A stretch of DNA of 64,000 nucleotides from an uncultured Paraprevotella sp. (lineage in GTDB: Bacteria > Bacteroidota > Bacteroidia > Bacteroidales > Bacteroidaceae), in NCBI GenBank assembly GCA_944320765.1, contig CALUIS010000002.1, positions 62,001 through 126,000 on the forward strand. The letters run 5' to 3'. The translations under genes and the position numbers were made by a program. The stretch's first letter is position 1. The number at the start of each line of letters is the position of its first letter. Below the pieces are notes generated by a model, which saw only the letters and a program-made list of their open reading frames with translations, did not search any database and was not told the DNA's origin. This document shows, piece by piece, positions 35,003 to 43,733 of this stretch.

Positions 35003-36316
35003 ATGAATACGAAGGACATATTGCGCAACTTGCAGATCGGGAGCCTGACGGCCATGCAGCAGACGGCCATCGAGGAATACAGGAAGGGGAAGGACATCGT
35101 GCTCCTTTCGCCTACGGGTTCGGGAAAGACGCTGGCTTATCTGATTCCGTTGGCGCAGTCGCTGGAGGAAGGGGATGATGTGAAAGCGGTGGTGCTGGCG
35201 CCTTCGCGGGAGCTGGCCTTGCAGATAGAGCAGGTGTTCAAGGCCATGGGGACGGGCGTGCCGGTAATGAGCTGTTACGGCGGACGGCCCGCCATGGATG
35301 AACACCGTGTGATGAGGAACTTGCGCCCGCAGGTCATCATCGGTACGCCGGGACGCATGAACGACCATTTGGGAAAGGGCAACATCGATGCCGCTCATAT
35401 CCATACATTGGTCATTGACGAGTTCGACAAATGTCTGGAATTGGGATTCCAGGAGGAAATGGCCCAAGTGACGGCCCAGCTGCCGGGCCTCAGGCGGCGT
35501 TTCCTGTTGTCGGCCACGGACGCCCCGGCCATCCCCCGTTTCGTCTCGGCCGGTAGTTTCCTGAAATTGGATTTTCTGGACGAAGGGGAGCAGATTCCGG
35601 ACCGGATCAAGGTATATACCGTGAAGTCGCCGGAGAAAGACAAGTTGCAGACCCTTTCCAGATTGTTGTGCCATTTGGGGGATAGGCGGTCGCTGGTCTT
35701 CGTCAACTACCGGGAGAGCGTGGAGCGGGTGTTCCGCTATCTGGCGCAGGAAGGCATAGCTTGCGAAATGTTCCATGGCGGTATGGAACAGAAAGACCGT
35801 GAGCGTGCGCTTTACAAGTTCAGCAACGGTTCGTGCAATGTCTTCGTGTCGACGGACCTGGCTTCACGGGGATTGGACATTCCGTGTGTGGATTGCGTGG
35901 TTCATTACCATCTGCCGCTGAACGAGGATGCCTATATCCACCGCAACGGGCGGACGGCACGTTGGGATGCGCAAGGGAGTGCGTTCGTCGTTTTGGGGCC
36001 GGAAGAATATTTGCCGGATTTTGTGCGGCAGGAACCGGAAGAGTATGGATTGGACGGGGAAGCCCCCCGTCCGGCCGAGCCGTTATGGGTCACCCTATAT
36101 ATAGGTAAGGGGAAAAAGGACAAAATCAACAAGGTGGACATCGTCGGATTCCTGTCCAAGGTGGGCGGACTGGCGAAAGAGGATATCGGGCGCATTGACG
36201 TGAAGGAGCATTATGCGTTCGTGGCCGTCCGCCGCGCCTTGCTGAAAAAGACGCTTTCGGCAGTGAAGGGGCAGAAGATAAAAGGCATCAAGACGATAGT
36301 GGAAGTGACGAGGTGA
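35003..36316 (+). CDS. DEAD-box RNA helicase, DbpA-like
   Basis: This 437-residue helicase has motif I SPTGSGKT, motif Ia APSRELALQ, motif II DEFD in place of DEAD, motif III SATDAP and motif VI HRNGRTARW. The C-terminal ~75 residues (LYIGKGKKDKINKVDIVGFLSK onward in two blocks) resemble the DbpA RNA-binding domain that docks on 23S rRNA. Function in 50S subunit assembly is inferred from that domain. The DEFD variant is a known tolerated change. It lies 50 bases after the glycosyltransferase gene. Confidence 0.88.
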   Translation: MNTKDILRNLQIGSLTAMQQTAIEEYRKGKDIVLLSPTGSGKTLAYLIPLAQSLEEGDDVKAVVLAPSRELALQIEQVFKAMGTGVPVMSCYGGRPAMDEHRVMRNLRPQVIIGTPGRMNDHLGKGNIDAAHIHTLVIDEFDKCLELGFQEEMAQVTAQLPGLRRRFLLSATDAPAIPRFVSAGSFLKLDFLDEGEQIPDRIKVYTVKSPEKDKLQTLSRLLCHLGDRRSLVFVNYRESVERVFRYLAQEGIACEMFHGGMEQKDRERALYKFSNGSCNVFVSTDLASRGLDIPCVDCVVHYHLPLNEDAYIHRNGRTARWDAQGSAFVVLGPEEYLPDFVRQEPEEYGLDGEAPRPAEPLWVTLYIGKGKKDKINKVDIVGFLSKVGGLAKEDIGRIDVKEHYAFVAVRRALLKKTLSAVKGQKIKGIKTIVEVTR

Positions 36317-36404
36317 AACTTACGGGTTGTAAGCACGAAAAGCCGTTTTTCATAAGATGTGATAGCAAAAAAACGACTTTGGTGAAAAAATGTGGCTTCG
36401 TTCG

Positions 36405-36435
36405 TTGGTTTTATGGATAAATTTTCCTACTTTCG
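36405..36435 (+). promoter_or_regulatory. probable promoter of the serC operon
   Basis: TTGG (36405-36408), 19 bases, then TACTTTCG (36428-36435), each one change from consensus, 45 bases before serC. Confidence 0.45.
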
Positions 36436-36480
36436 CGGACGTTATGCTTAAACGGACAGTTAATCTTTAGTTTTATAGAA

Positions 36481-37548
36481 ATGAAGAAGTACAATTTTAA
36501 TGCAGGTCCATCCATGTTGCCGCGCGAGGTCATCGAGGCAACGGCTGCCGCATGCTTGGATTTTGAGGGAAGCGGTCTTTCCCTGATGGAAATCAGCCAT
36601 AGGGCGAAGAACTTTCAGCCGGTCGTGGACAAGGCTGTGGAATTGGTGAAGGAATTGCTGGATTTGCCGGAAGGTTATGCCGTGGTGTTCCTGGCGGGAG
36701 GCGCCAGCACGGAATTCTGCCGCGTGCCTTATAATTTCCTGGAGAAGAAGGCGGCTTATCTGAATACAGGAACGTGGGCCAAGAAAGCCATGAAGGAAGC
36801 CAAGCTGTTCGGCGAGGTGGTGGAAGTGGCCTCCTCGGCCGATGCCAACTACACTTATATCCCCAAGGGATTCGACATCCCGGCGGACGCGGACTATCTG
36901 CACGTCACATCGAACAACACCATTTTCGGAACGGAAATGCGCTATGACCTGGACAGCCCCGTTCCTTTGGTGGCGGACATGTCCTCCGACATTTTCTCCC
37001 GTCCGGTGGATGTCAGCAAGTATAATTGCATCTATGCCGGTGCGCAGAAGAACGTGTCGATGGCCGGTGTGAACATCGTGATTTTGAAAGAAGACGCGTT
37101 GGGCAAGATGTCCCGCCAGATTCCTACGATGCTGGATTATACGACACACGTCAAGAGCGGTTCCATGTTCAACACCCCCCCGGTAGTCCCCATCTACTGC
37201 GCCATGAAGAATCTGGAGTGGGTCAAGAAGAACGGCGGAGTGGAAGCCATGGACAAGCGTGCCAAGGAGCGTGCCGACATGCTGTATGCCGAAATCGACC
37301 GCAACAAGCTGTTCCGCGGCACGGTGAAAGAGGAGGACCGCTCGTTGATGAACATCTGCTTCGTGATGAACGACGAGTACAAGGAGCTGGAGGCCGACTT
37401 CCTGCAGTTCGCCACCGACCGTGGCATGGTGGGCATCAAGGGACACCGCAGCGTGGGCGGATTCCGCGCTTCCTGCTACAATGCCCAGACCGTCGAGGGT
37501 GTCCAGGCCTTGATCCAGAGCATGAAGGATTTCGAAGCCCAGCACTAA
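36481..37548 (+). CDS. serC: phosphoserine aminotransferase
   Basis: This 355-residue PLP enzyme makes phosphoserine from phosphohydroxypyruvate. It starts [13 protein letters not shown], the standard SerC N-terminus, has [10 protein letters not shown] near residue 75, the PLP-lysine segment [12 protein letters not shown] near 190 and [15 protein letters not shown] at the C-terminus. It is followed after 77 bases by serA and then DUF1015, an arrangement common in Bacteroidota. Confidence 0.96.
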   Translation: MKKYNFNAGPSMLPREVIEATAAACLDFEGSGLSLMEISHRAKNFQPVVDKAVELVKELLDLPEGYAVVFLAGGASTEFCRVPYNFLEKKAAYLNTGTWAKKAMKEAKLFGEVVEVASSADANYTYIPKGFDIPADADYLHVTSNNTIFGTEMRYDLDSPVPLVADMSSDIFSRPVDVSKYNCIYAGAQKNVSMAGVNIVILKEDALGKMSRQIPTMLDYTTHVKSGSMFNTPPVVPIYCAMKNLEWVKKNGGVEAMDKRAKERADMLYAEIDRNKLFRGTVKEEDRSLMNICFVMNDEYKELEADFLQFATDRGMVGIKGHRSVGGFRASCYNAQTVEGVQALIQSMKDFEAQH

Positions 37549-37625
37549 GCGAATCTTTTCATCCAGGTGCATCCGGCAGGGTGCACCTGCTTGATTTATA
37601 AACACTTTTAAAACAGACAAAAACC

Positions 37626-38546
37626 ATGAAGAAGATATTAATCGCGACCGAAAAACCATTCGCCAAGATTGCAGTGGATGGCATCAGAGAAGTAGCCGCC
37701 GAAGCCGGCATTGAAGTGGCCATGTTGGAGAAATACACAGAAAAGTCGCAGCTGTTGGAGGCCGTGGCCGATGCTGATGCCATGATTATCCGCAGCGACA
37801 AGGTGGATAACGAGGTGTTCGACGCGGCCAAGAACCTGAAGATTGTGGTGCGCGCCGGAGCCGGCTATGACAATGTAGACTTGGCCGCCGCCACAGCCCA
37901 TGGCGTGGTGGTGATGAACACGCCGGGGCAGAACTCCAATGCCGTGGCTGAATTGGTATTCGGCATGTTAATCTTTGCCGTACGCAATTTCTATAACGGA
38001 AAGGCCGGAACGGAATTGAAAGGAAAGAAATTGGGCATCTTGGCTTATGGCAATGTGGGCCGTCGCGTGGCGCATATCGCCAAAGGCTTTGATATGGATG
38101 TATATGCCTATGACGCTTACTGCCCGGCTTCGGCCATTGAGGCGGACGGCGTGAAGGCAGTGGCCTCGCAAGACGAGCTTTTCGAGAAGTGTGAAGTGGT
38201 GTCCTTGCACATCCCTGCCACGGCGGAAACCCGTCAGAGCATCAACTATGCCCTCGTGAACAAGATGCCGAAGGGCGGCGTGCTGGTGAATACGGCCCGC
38301 AAGGAAGTCATCAACGAACCGGAATTGCTGAAACTGATGGCGGAACGCCCCGATTTGAAGTACGTGACGGACATCATGCCCGAGGCGGATGCGGATTTCC
38401 GTGCTTTCGAGGGACGCTATTTCTCCACGCCCAAGAAGATGGGGGCACAGACAGCCGAAGCGAACATCAATGCAGGCGTGGCCGCCGCACGGCAGATTGC
38501 CGCGTTCTTCAAGGACGGCTGCACGAAATTCCAAGTTAACAAATAA
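37626..38546 (+). CDS. serA: D-3-phosphoglycerate dehydrogenase, short form
   Basis: This 306-residue D-2-hydroxyacid dehydrogenase starts serine synthesis by oxidising 3-phosphoglycerate. The NAD-binding site is LGILAYGNVGRRVA near residue 138. The catalytic Arg/Glu/His set appears in NTARKEVINEPEL and the region after it. It lacks the ACT domain of longer SerA enzymes, so serine feedback by that route is unlikely. Its placement between serC and DUF1015 supports the role. Confidence 0.9.
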   Translation: MKKILIATEKPFAKIAVDGIREVAAEAGIEVAMLEKYTEKSQLLEAVADADAMIIRSDKVDNEVFDAAKNLKIVVRAGAGYDNVDLAAATAHGVVVMNTPGQNSNAVAELVFGMLIFAVRNFYNGKAGTELKGKKLGILAYGNVGRRVAHIAKGFDMDVYAYDAYCPASAIEADGVKAVASQDELFEKCEVVSLHIPATAETRQSINYALVNKMPKGGVLVNTARKEVINEPELLKLMAERPDLKYVTDIMPEADADFRAFEGRYFSTPKKMGAQTAEANINAGVAAARQIAAFFKDGCTKFQVNK

Positions 38547-38559
38547 ACAGCGGACGAGT

Positions 38560-39807
38560 ATGGCATTGGTCAGACCTTTCAAGGGAATCCGTCCCCCAAA
38601 GGATTTGGTGGAGAAGGTGGAATGCCGCCCTTACGACGTGCTGAATTCGGAGGAAGCGAGGAAAGAGGCGGACGGCAATGAAATGTCACTCTACCACATT
38701 ATCCGTCCAGAAATCGACTTTCCGGAAGGCACGGACGAACATGACCCGCGTGTTTATGAAAAGGCGGCAGAGAACTTCGCCCGTTTCCAAGCCAACGGCT
38801 GGTTGCTGGAAGACGAGAAGCCAATGTATTACTTGTATGCCCAAACCATGAACGGGCGTACCCAACACGGCATTGTGCTGGGCGCTTCGGTGAATGACTA
38901 TCTCTCCGGGGCCATCAAGAAGCATGAGCTGACGCGGCAAGACAAGGAAGAAGACCGCATGAAGCATGTGCGTGTCACGGACGCGAACATAGAGCCGGTT
39001 TTTCTGGCTTACCCGGACAACGACGTGCTGGCGGGCATCATCGGGAAATATGCCGCACAAGAGCCTGTATATGATTTCATCGCGCCGATTGACGGTTTCA
39101 GGCACCGTTTCTGGCTCATCGGAGACGGCGAAGACATTGCCACCATTACAAAAGAGTTTGCCGCGATTCCGTCCTTGTACATAGCCGACGGGCACCACCG
39201 CACGGCAGCTGCGGCTTTGGTGGGGCAGGAGAAGGCCCGCGAGGACGGAAACGCCCATCCCGAGGCGGAATACAATTTCTTCATGGCGGTTTGTTTCCCG
39301 GCCAGCGAACTGACCATCTTGGATTACAACCGCGTGGTGAAGGATTTGGGACGCTATACGCCTACCGATTTTCTCACGGCCTTGGAAGAGGATTTCGAGG
39401 TGACCTGCATGGGACGCGAGGTGTACAAGCCGCAGCAACCGCATGAGTTCTCGCTGTATCTGGAAGAGTGTTGGTATCGCTTGCGGACGCTTCCGGGACG
39501 CTTTGACGGGAATGACCCGGTGGGAGTATTGGATGTGAGCATCAGCAGCAATCTGATATTAAAGAAGTTGCTGGGCATCGTTGATTTGCGGCGTGACAAG
39601 CGGATTGATTTCGTAGGCGGTTTGCGTGGTCTCGGAGAACTGAAACGCAGGTGTGACAGCGGGGAGATGAAAATGGCCCTTGCGCTTTATCCCGTGTCGA
39701 TGCGGCAAATCATGGATATCGCGGACAGCGGGGAAATCATGCCGCCTAAAGCCACATGGTTTGAACCTAAGTTGCGCAGCGGGTTGGTCATCCATAAGCT
39801 TTCATAA
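38560..39807 (+). CDS. DUF1015 family protein
   Basis: This 415-residue cytosolic protein of the DUF1015 family begins LVRPFKGIRPPKDL and has YIADGHHRTAAAA near residue 210, the family hallmark. The biochemical role is unknown to me. It starts 13 bases after serA and is regularly found with serine synthesis genes in Bacteroidota, which suggests a link to serine or phosphoserine metabolism. Confidence 0.9.
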   Translation: MALVRPFKGIRPPKDLVEKVECRPYDVLNSEEARKEADGNEMSLYHIIRPEIDFPEGTDEHDPRVYEKAAENFARFQANGWLLEDEKPMYYLYAQTMNGRTQHGIVLGASVNDYLSGAIKKHELTRQDKEEDRMKHVRVTDANIEPVFLAYPDNDVLAGIIGKYAAQEPVYDFIAPIDGFRHRFWLIGDGEDIATITKEFAAIPSLYIADGHHRTAAAALVGQEKAREDGNAHPEAEYNFFMAVCFPASELTILDYNRVVKDLGRYTPTDFLTALEEDFEVTCMGREVYKPQQPHEFSLYLEECWYRLRTLPGRFDGNDPVGVLDVSISSNLILKKLLGIVDLRRDKRIDFVGGLRGLGELKRRCDSGEMKMALALYPVSMRQIMDIADSGEIMPPKATWFEPKLRSGLVIHKLS

Positions 39808-39819
39808 GGAATAAAATCG

Positions 39820-39827
39820 TAACTTTG
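39820..39827 (+). promoter_or_regulatory. -7 box for the YigZ-family gene
   Basis: TAACTTTG matches TAnnTTTG. It lies immediately upstream of a strong hairpin, 55 bases before the start codon. Confidence 0.45.
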
Positions 39828-39830
39828 CAA

Positions 39831-39869
39831 CTCCGGTTGCCGGACTCTTGTCCGACAGCCGGGGTTTTT
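39831..39869 (+). terminator. hairpin plus T-run between DUF1015 and the YigZ-family gene
   Basis: Arms CTCCGGTTGCCGGAC (39831-39845) and GTCCGACAGCCGGGG (39850-39864) pair with one mismatch and two wobbles around a TCTT loop, then TTTTT. It is either the end of the serC operon or, given the -7 box just before it, a leader attenuator of the next gene. Confidence 0.7.
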
Positions 39870-39882
39870 CAGTACATAAGAG

Positions 39883-40488
39883 ATGGAAGCTACAGATGTG
39901 TATAAGACGATAGACGGCCCGGCCGAAGGGGAATACAGCGAGAAGCGGAGCAAGTTCCTGGCCTTCGCCCGTCCGGTGAGGTCGGTGGAGGATGTGAAAC
40001 AATGGGTGGAGCATTACCAGAAGAAGTATTATGATGCCCGCCACTGTTGCTATGCTTACATGTTGGGAGCGGAGCGGAAGGAATTCCGTGCGAACGACAA
40101 CGGAGAACCTTCCGGAACGGCCGGCAAACCCATCCTCGGACAAATCAATTCCCACGAACTTACGGACATACTAATTGTTGTCGTCCGTTATTTCGGGGGC
40201 ATCAAGCTGGGGACGAGTGGGTTGATACAAGCCTACAAGGCGGCGGCACTGGAGGCAATATCCGCCGCAAAGGTCGTGGAGCGGACGGTGGACGAGGAAG
40301 TCTCTTTCTGGTTTGAATATCCCTTCATGAATGCCGTGATGCGCATCGTGAAAGAGGAGGGTCCGGTCATCGTCAGCCAAGGATATGAGCAAGACTGCGG
40401 CATGACGCTCCGCATACGGAAAGGGAACATGCCGCGCCTCAAGGCTCGCCTTGAAAAGGTGGAGACGTTGCGGTTTGCGGATGATTAG
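39883..40488 (+). CDS. YigZ/IMPACT family protein
   Basis: This 201-residue protein of UPF0029 has an N-terminal IMPACT domain (residues 15-125, with RHCCYAYM, NGEPSGTAGKPIL and VVVRYFGGIKLGTSGL) and a C-terminal DUF1949 ferredoxin-like domain. The bacterial members are of uncertain role; eukaryotic IMPACT regulates GCN2. It ends at a strong terminator shared with nadE. Confidence 0.9.
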   Translation: MEATDVYKTIDGPAEGEYSEKRSKFLAFARPVRSVEDVKQWVEHYQKKYYDARHCCYAYMLGAERKEFRANDNGEPSGTAGKPILGQINSHELTDILIVVVRYFGGIKLGTSGLIQAYKAAALEAISAAKVVERTVDEEVSFWFEYPFMNAVMRIVKEEGPVIVSQGYEQDCGMTLRIRKGNMPRLKARLEKVETLRFADD

Positions 40489-40498
40489 TCCATGTGGA

Positions 40499-40531
40499 AA
40501 TTTCAAGCCCTGAATTTCAGGGCTTGAAATT
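40499..40531. terminator. bidirectional terminator between the YigZ gene and nadE
   Basis: Perfect 16-base arms AATTTCAAGCCCTGAA (40499-40514) and TTCAGGGCTTGAAATT (40516-40531) lie between convergent genes, with T-rich DNA following. Confidence 0.75.
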
Positions 40532-40540
40532 CTTTCTTCT

Positions 40541-42472
40541 TCACGCCATCAGCTTGTTGCATTCCTCAATCCATGCCGTAGCCGATGCGTCGCTGGGCAT
40601 ACGCCAGTCGCCGCGCGGGCTCAGGCTGCAGCTTCCCACCTTCGGCCCGTCGGGCAGGCAGGAACGTTTGAACTGTTGCGAGAAGAAACGGCGGAAAAAG
40701 ATTGTAATCCATTTCTTTATCACGTCAATTGTATACTTCTCTCCAAATGCGTGTTCTGCCAGATAATATATCTTGGACGGGCGGAATCCGAAGCGCAAGG
40801 TATAATATAGGAAGAAATCATGCAGTTCGTAAGGACCAACCAAGTCCTCCGTCTTTTGGGTGATTTCTCCTGTCTCGTCGGCCGGTATCAGCTCGGGGCT
40901 GATGGGAGTGTCCACGATGTCCATCAATGTGTCTTGGGAAGTCTCGTCGATGATGTTCTCAGCCGCCCACTTGACCAGGTGCTTGACCAGAGTCTTGGGA
41001 ATGGAGGCGTTCACCCCATACATGCTCATGTGGTCGCCATTATAGGTGGCCCATCCCAAAGCCAGTTCGGACAAGTCTCCCGTGCCGACGACCAGCCCGT
41101 TCATCTGGTTGGCCACGTCCATCAGGATTTGTGTGCGTTCGCGCGCCTGCCCGTTTTCGTACGTCACATCATGCTTTTCGGGATCTGCACCGATGTCCGC
41201 GAAATGTTGCAGGCAGGATTTTTTGATACTGATTTCCCGTATGGTGATTCCCAGGCTCTCCATCAGCCTCATGGCGTTGGCATAAGTCCGCCCAGTCGTG
41301 CCGAAGCCGGGCATGGTCACGCCGACAATGCCTTTGCGGGGCAGTCCGAGCTTGTCGAATGTCTTGGCGCATACCAGCAGGGCGAGGGTGGAGTCCAGGC
41401 CGCCGGATACTCCGACAACGACATTTTGTGCTTGTGTATGTACGATCCTTTTGGCCAATCCTTCTATCTGGATGGCAAAGATTTCTTCACACCGTTCGCC
41501 CAAGGCGCGTCCGGAGGGAACGAAGGGGGTGGGGGAAATCTTACGTGTGAGGTCGAAGCTTTTTGGCGCGAACAGTTCGGTGTCTATCTGTTGCATGCTG
41601 ATGCCTTTCACTTTCTCTATGGAAGTGGAGAAAGTCGTGTTCATCCGGCGTTCCGCGCGCAGCCGCTCCACGTCGATTTCGCTGATGACCAATTGTTCCT
41701 TGAAAGAGAACCGTTCGTTCTCTTCCAGCAGCAGTCCGTTCTCGTAAACCAGAGCTTTCCCGGCGAACACCAAGTCTTGGGTGCTTTCTCCAAAACCGGC
41801 ACCGGCAAACACATATCCTGCCAGGCAGCGTGCGCTCTGCTGCGCCAAAAGGGATTTCAGATAGTCATGTTTCCCTACGCCTTCATTGTCCGCACTGAGA
41901 TTGAAGATAATCTCCGCCCCTTTCAGCGTCAGTATGGAACTGGGAGGGATGGGCGCCCACACGTCCTCGCAAATCTCGACACCGAAGCTGCAGGACGGGG
42001 TGTTGAAAACAAGGTTCCTGCTCAACGGCACTTGCTGTCCGCAAATCAACACGGTGCAATCGCCGTGTACATCGCTTGACGTGAACCAGCGTTGCTCATA
42101 GAATTCTTTGTAATTGGGTAAGTACGTTTTGGGGATAAGCCCCAAGATTTTTCCTTTTTGGATGACAGCCGCACAATTCAGCAACGTGCCGTGATAGGCG
42201 ACGGGGACGCCGATGATGGAGATGATATCCAGCGAGCGGGTAAAATCCAATATGCTGATCAGGCTCATTTCCGCATCGTCAAGCAAAAGCTGTTGGCTGA
42301 AAAGGTCGCCGCAAGTGTATGCCGTGACGCACAACTCGGGGAAACAAATGATTTCCGCTCCCTTGCCTTCAGCCTGGACGATAAGGCTTTCAATTTGTTG
42401 CGCGTTGTTTTTGCAATCCCCGACTTTCACGCAAGGGATGGCGGCCGCAACTCTGACAAATCCGTAGTTCAT
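40541..42472 (-). CDS. nadE: glutamine-dependent NAD(+) synthetase
   Basis: This 643-residue two-domain enzyme amidates NaAD to NAD. The N-terminal nitrilase-type glutaminase (about residues 1-270) shows the Glu site ICFPELCVTAY, a Lys region near YLPNYKEF and the Cys nucleophile in GVEICEDVWAP. The C-terminal synthetase domain has the ATP P-loop GVSGGLDSTLALLV near 355. The domain pair lets it use glutamine as the ammonia source. It is divergent from the Fur-family gene and has its own TATCTTTG box. Confidence 0.95.
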   Translation of the reverse strand: MNYGFVRVAAAIPCVKVGDCKNNAQQIESLIVQAEGKGAEIICFPELCVTAYTCGDLFSQQLLLDDAEMSLISILDFTRSLDIISIIGVPVAYHGTLLNCAAVIQKGKILGLIPKTYLPNYKEFYEQRWFTSSDVHGDCTVLICGQQVPLSRNLVFNTPSCSFGVEICEDVWAPIPPSSILTLKGAEIIFNLSADNEGVGKHDYLKSLLAQQSARCLAGYVFAGAGFGESTQDLVFAGKALVYENGLLLEENERFSFKEQLVISEIDVERLRAERRMNTTFSTSIEKVKGISMQQIDTELFAPKSFDLTRKISPTPFVPSGRALGERCEEIFAIQIEGLAKRIVHTQAQNVVVGVSGGLDSTLALLVCAKTFDKLGLPRKGIVGVTMPGFGTTGRTYANAMRLMESLGITIREISIKKSCLQHFADIGADPEKHDVTYENGQARERTQILMDVANQMNGLVVGTGDLSELALGWATYNGDHMSMYGVNASIPKTLVKHLVKWAAENIIDETSQDTLMDIVDTPISPELIPADETGEITQKTEDLVGPYELHDFFLYYTLRFGFRPSKIYYLAEHAFGEKYTIDVIKKWITIFFRRFFSQQFKRSCLPDGPKVGSCSLSPRGDWRMPSDASATAWIEECNKLMA

Positions 42473-42499
42473 GTTTCAATGTTTGCAGTTTCACGGAGG

Positions 42500-42507
42500 C
42501 AAAGATA
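42500..42507 (-). promoter_or_regulatory. -7 box for nadE
   Basis: The minus strand reads TATCTTTG, 28 bases upstream of nadE. Confidence 0.5.
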
Positions 42508-42568
42508 ATAATAAAGGTATCAATAAAAGCAAAAAAAGGCTGTTATTTATCAAAAAAGCCCGCAGGCG

Positions 42569-42613
42569 TTTGGCTGGTACGGGAACTTCCGCTACATTTG
42601 CATTGTAAACAAT
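42569..42613 (+). promoter_or_regulatory. promoter and putative operator of the Fur/PerR gene
   Basis: TTTG (42569-42572), 20 bases, TACATTTG (42593-42600) form a full promoter. Directly after it ATTGT-aa-ACAAT (42602-42613) is a perfect inverted repeat at the expected transcription start. Autorepression by the encoded regulator is inferred. Confidence 0.6.
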
Positions 42614-42631
42614 ACAAATTTATAATTGACA

Positions 42632-43054
42632 ATGACCGATAGAAGCGCCTTGGACACTTTGCTGGGTTACGGAATCCATCCTTCCGTACAGCGCATTGCC
42701 ATCATGGATTATTTGCTTACCCATCGTACGCATCCCACGGTGGATGAGGTGTACGTGGCTTTGAATAAGGAAATTCCCACATTGTCCAAGACGACGGTGT
42801 ACAACACATTGAGGCTTTTTGCCGAACATGGCGCAGCCCTGATGCTGACGATAGACGAGAAGAAGATATGCTTTGACGGAGTGGTGAAGCCTCACGCGCA
42901 CTTCATGTGCCGCCGGTGCGGACGCCTGAAGGATGTGGAACTCCCGGAAGGAGCGGGGACGCTTCAGTTGGATGGTGCCGACTTCATGGTGGAGGAGACC
43001 CACGTTTATTATAAGGGATTGTGCAGATCTTGCCAGGAACAGCCTCAGGCTTGA
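42632..43054 (+). CDS. Fur family transcriptional regulator (PerR-like)
   Basis: This 140-residue metal-dependent repressor has an N-terminal winged helix (to about 80) and a C-terminal dimer domain. Two structural zinc pairs are visible, CRRCG and CRSCQ, and the regulatory site segment KPHAHFMC is present. Its placement ahead of rubrerythrin suggests a PerR-type peroxide sensor. Fur or Zur cannot be excluded. ATG 42632 is preferred over a TTG six bases upstream. Confidence 0.88.
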   Translation: MTDRSALDTLLGYGIHPSVQRIAIMDYLLTHRTHPTVDEVYVALNKEIPTLSKTTVYNTLRLFAEHGAALMLTIDEKKICFDGVVKPHAHFMCRRCGRLKDVELPEGAGTLQLDGADFMVEETHVYYKGLCRSCQEQPQA

Positions 43055-43106
43055 GACGGCAAGGGGACAAGAATAAAGGAATGTTTAATTTAAAAAAGAA
43101 ACGAAG

Positions 43107-43658
43107 ATGAAGAAGAAATTTGTTTGTACGGTATGTGGTTACATTCACGAAGGTAGCGAACCCCCAGCCCAGTGCCCGCAGTGCAAGGCCCCGGCTTCCA
43201 AGTTCAAGGAACTGGTGGAGACGGAACTGACTTTCGTTACGGAGCATGTCATCGGCATCGCCAAGGATGTGGATCCGGAAATCAAGAAGGGCTTGCAGGC
43301 TAACTTCGAGGGCGAATGCACCGAGGTGGGCATGTATCTGGCCATGAGCCGCCAGGCTGACCGCGAAGGCTACCCTGAGATTGCTGAGGCCTTCAAGCGT
43401 TACGCCTACGAAGAGGCTGATCATGCTTCCCGCTTCTGCGAACTGCTCGGCGACATGGTTTGGGACACGAAGACCAACCTGAAGAAGAGAATGGAAGCCG
43501 AAAGCGGAGCTTGCTCCGGCAAGATGGATTTGGCCAAGATGGCTAAGCAGCAGGATTTGGATGCCATCCACGACACGGTGCACGAAATGGCGAAAGACGA
43601 GGCCCGTCATGGCCGTGGCTTTGCCGGTCTGTACAACCGTTATTTCGGAGACAAGTAA
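43107..43658 (+). CDS. rubrerythrin with N-terminal rubredoxin domain
   Basis: This 183-residue peroxide-scavenging diiron protein has a rubredoxin-type iron site at the N-terminus ([10 protein letters not shown] then CPQCKAP), followed by the ferritin-like four-helix domain carrying the diiron ExxH ligands (EADHASR and EARHGRG). Rubredoxin first, ferritin second is the reversed order relative to classical rubrerythrin. It is 52 bases downstream of the Fur/PerR gene and is probably cotranscribed and derepressed by peroxide. Confidence 0.93.
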   Translation: MKKKFVCTVCGYIHEGSEPPAQCPQCKAPASKFKELVETELTFVTEHVIGIAKDVDPEIKKGLQANFEGECTEVGMYLAMSRQADREGYPEIAEAFKRYAYEEADHASRFCELLGDMVWDTKTNLKKRMEAESGACSGKMDLAKMAKQQDLDAIHDTVHEMAKDEARHGRGFAGLYNRYFGDK

Positions 43659-43686
43659 GAAACTGTAGATTTAATTTAGGGTTCAG

Positions 43687-43722
43687 GGGATGTGTCAGGC
43701 AGATGCATCCCTTGTTCTTTTT
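43687..43722 (+). terminator. weak hairpin and T-rich run after rubrerythrin
   Basis: GGGATG (43687-43692) pairs with CATCCC (43706-43711), followed by TTGTTCTTTTT. The stem is short. Confidence 0.4.
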
Positions 43723-43733
43723 ACCGTTGGTTG

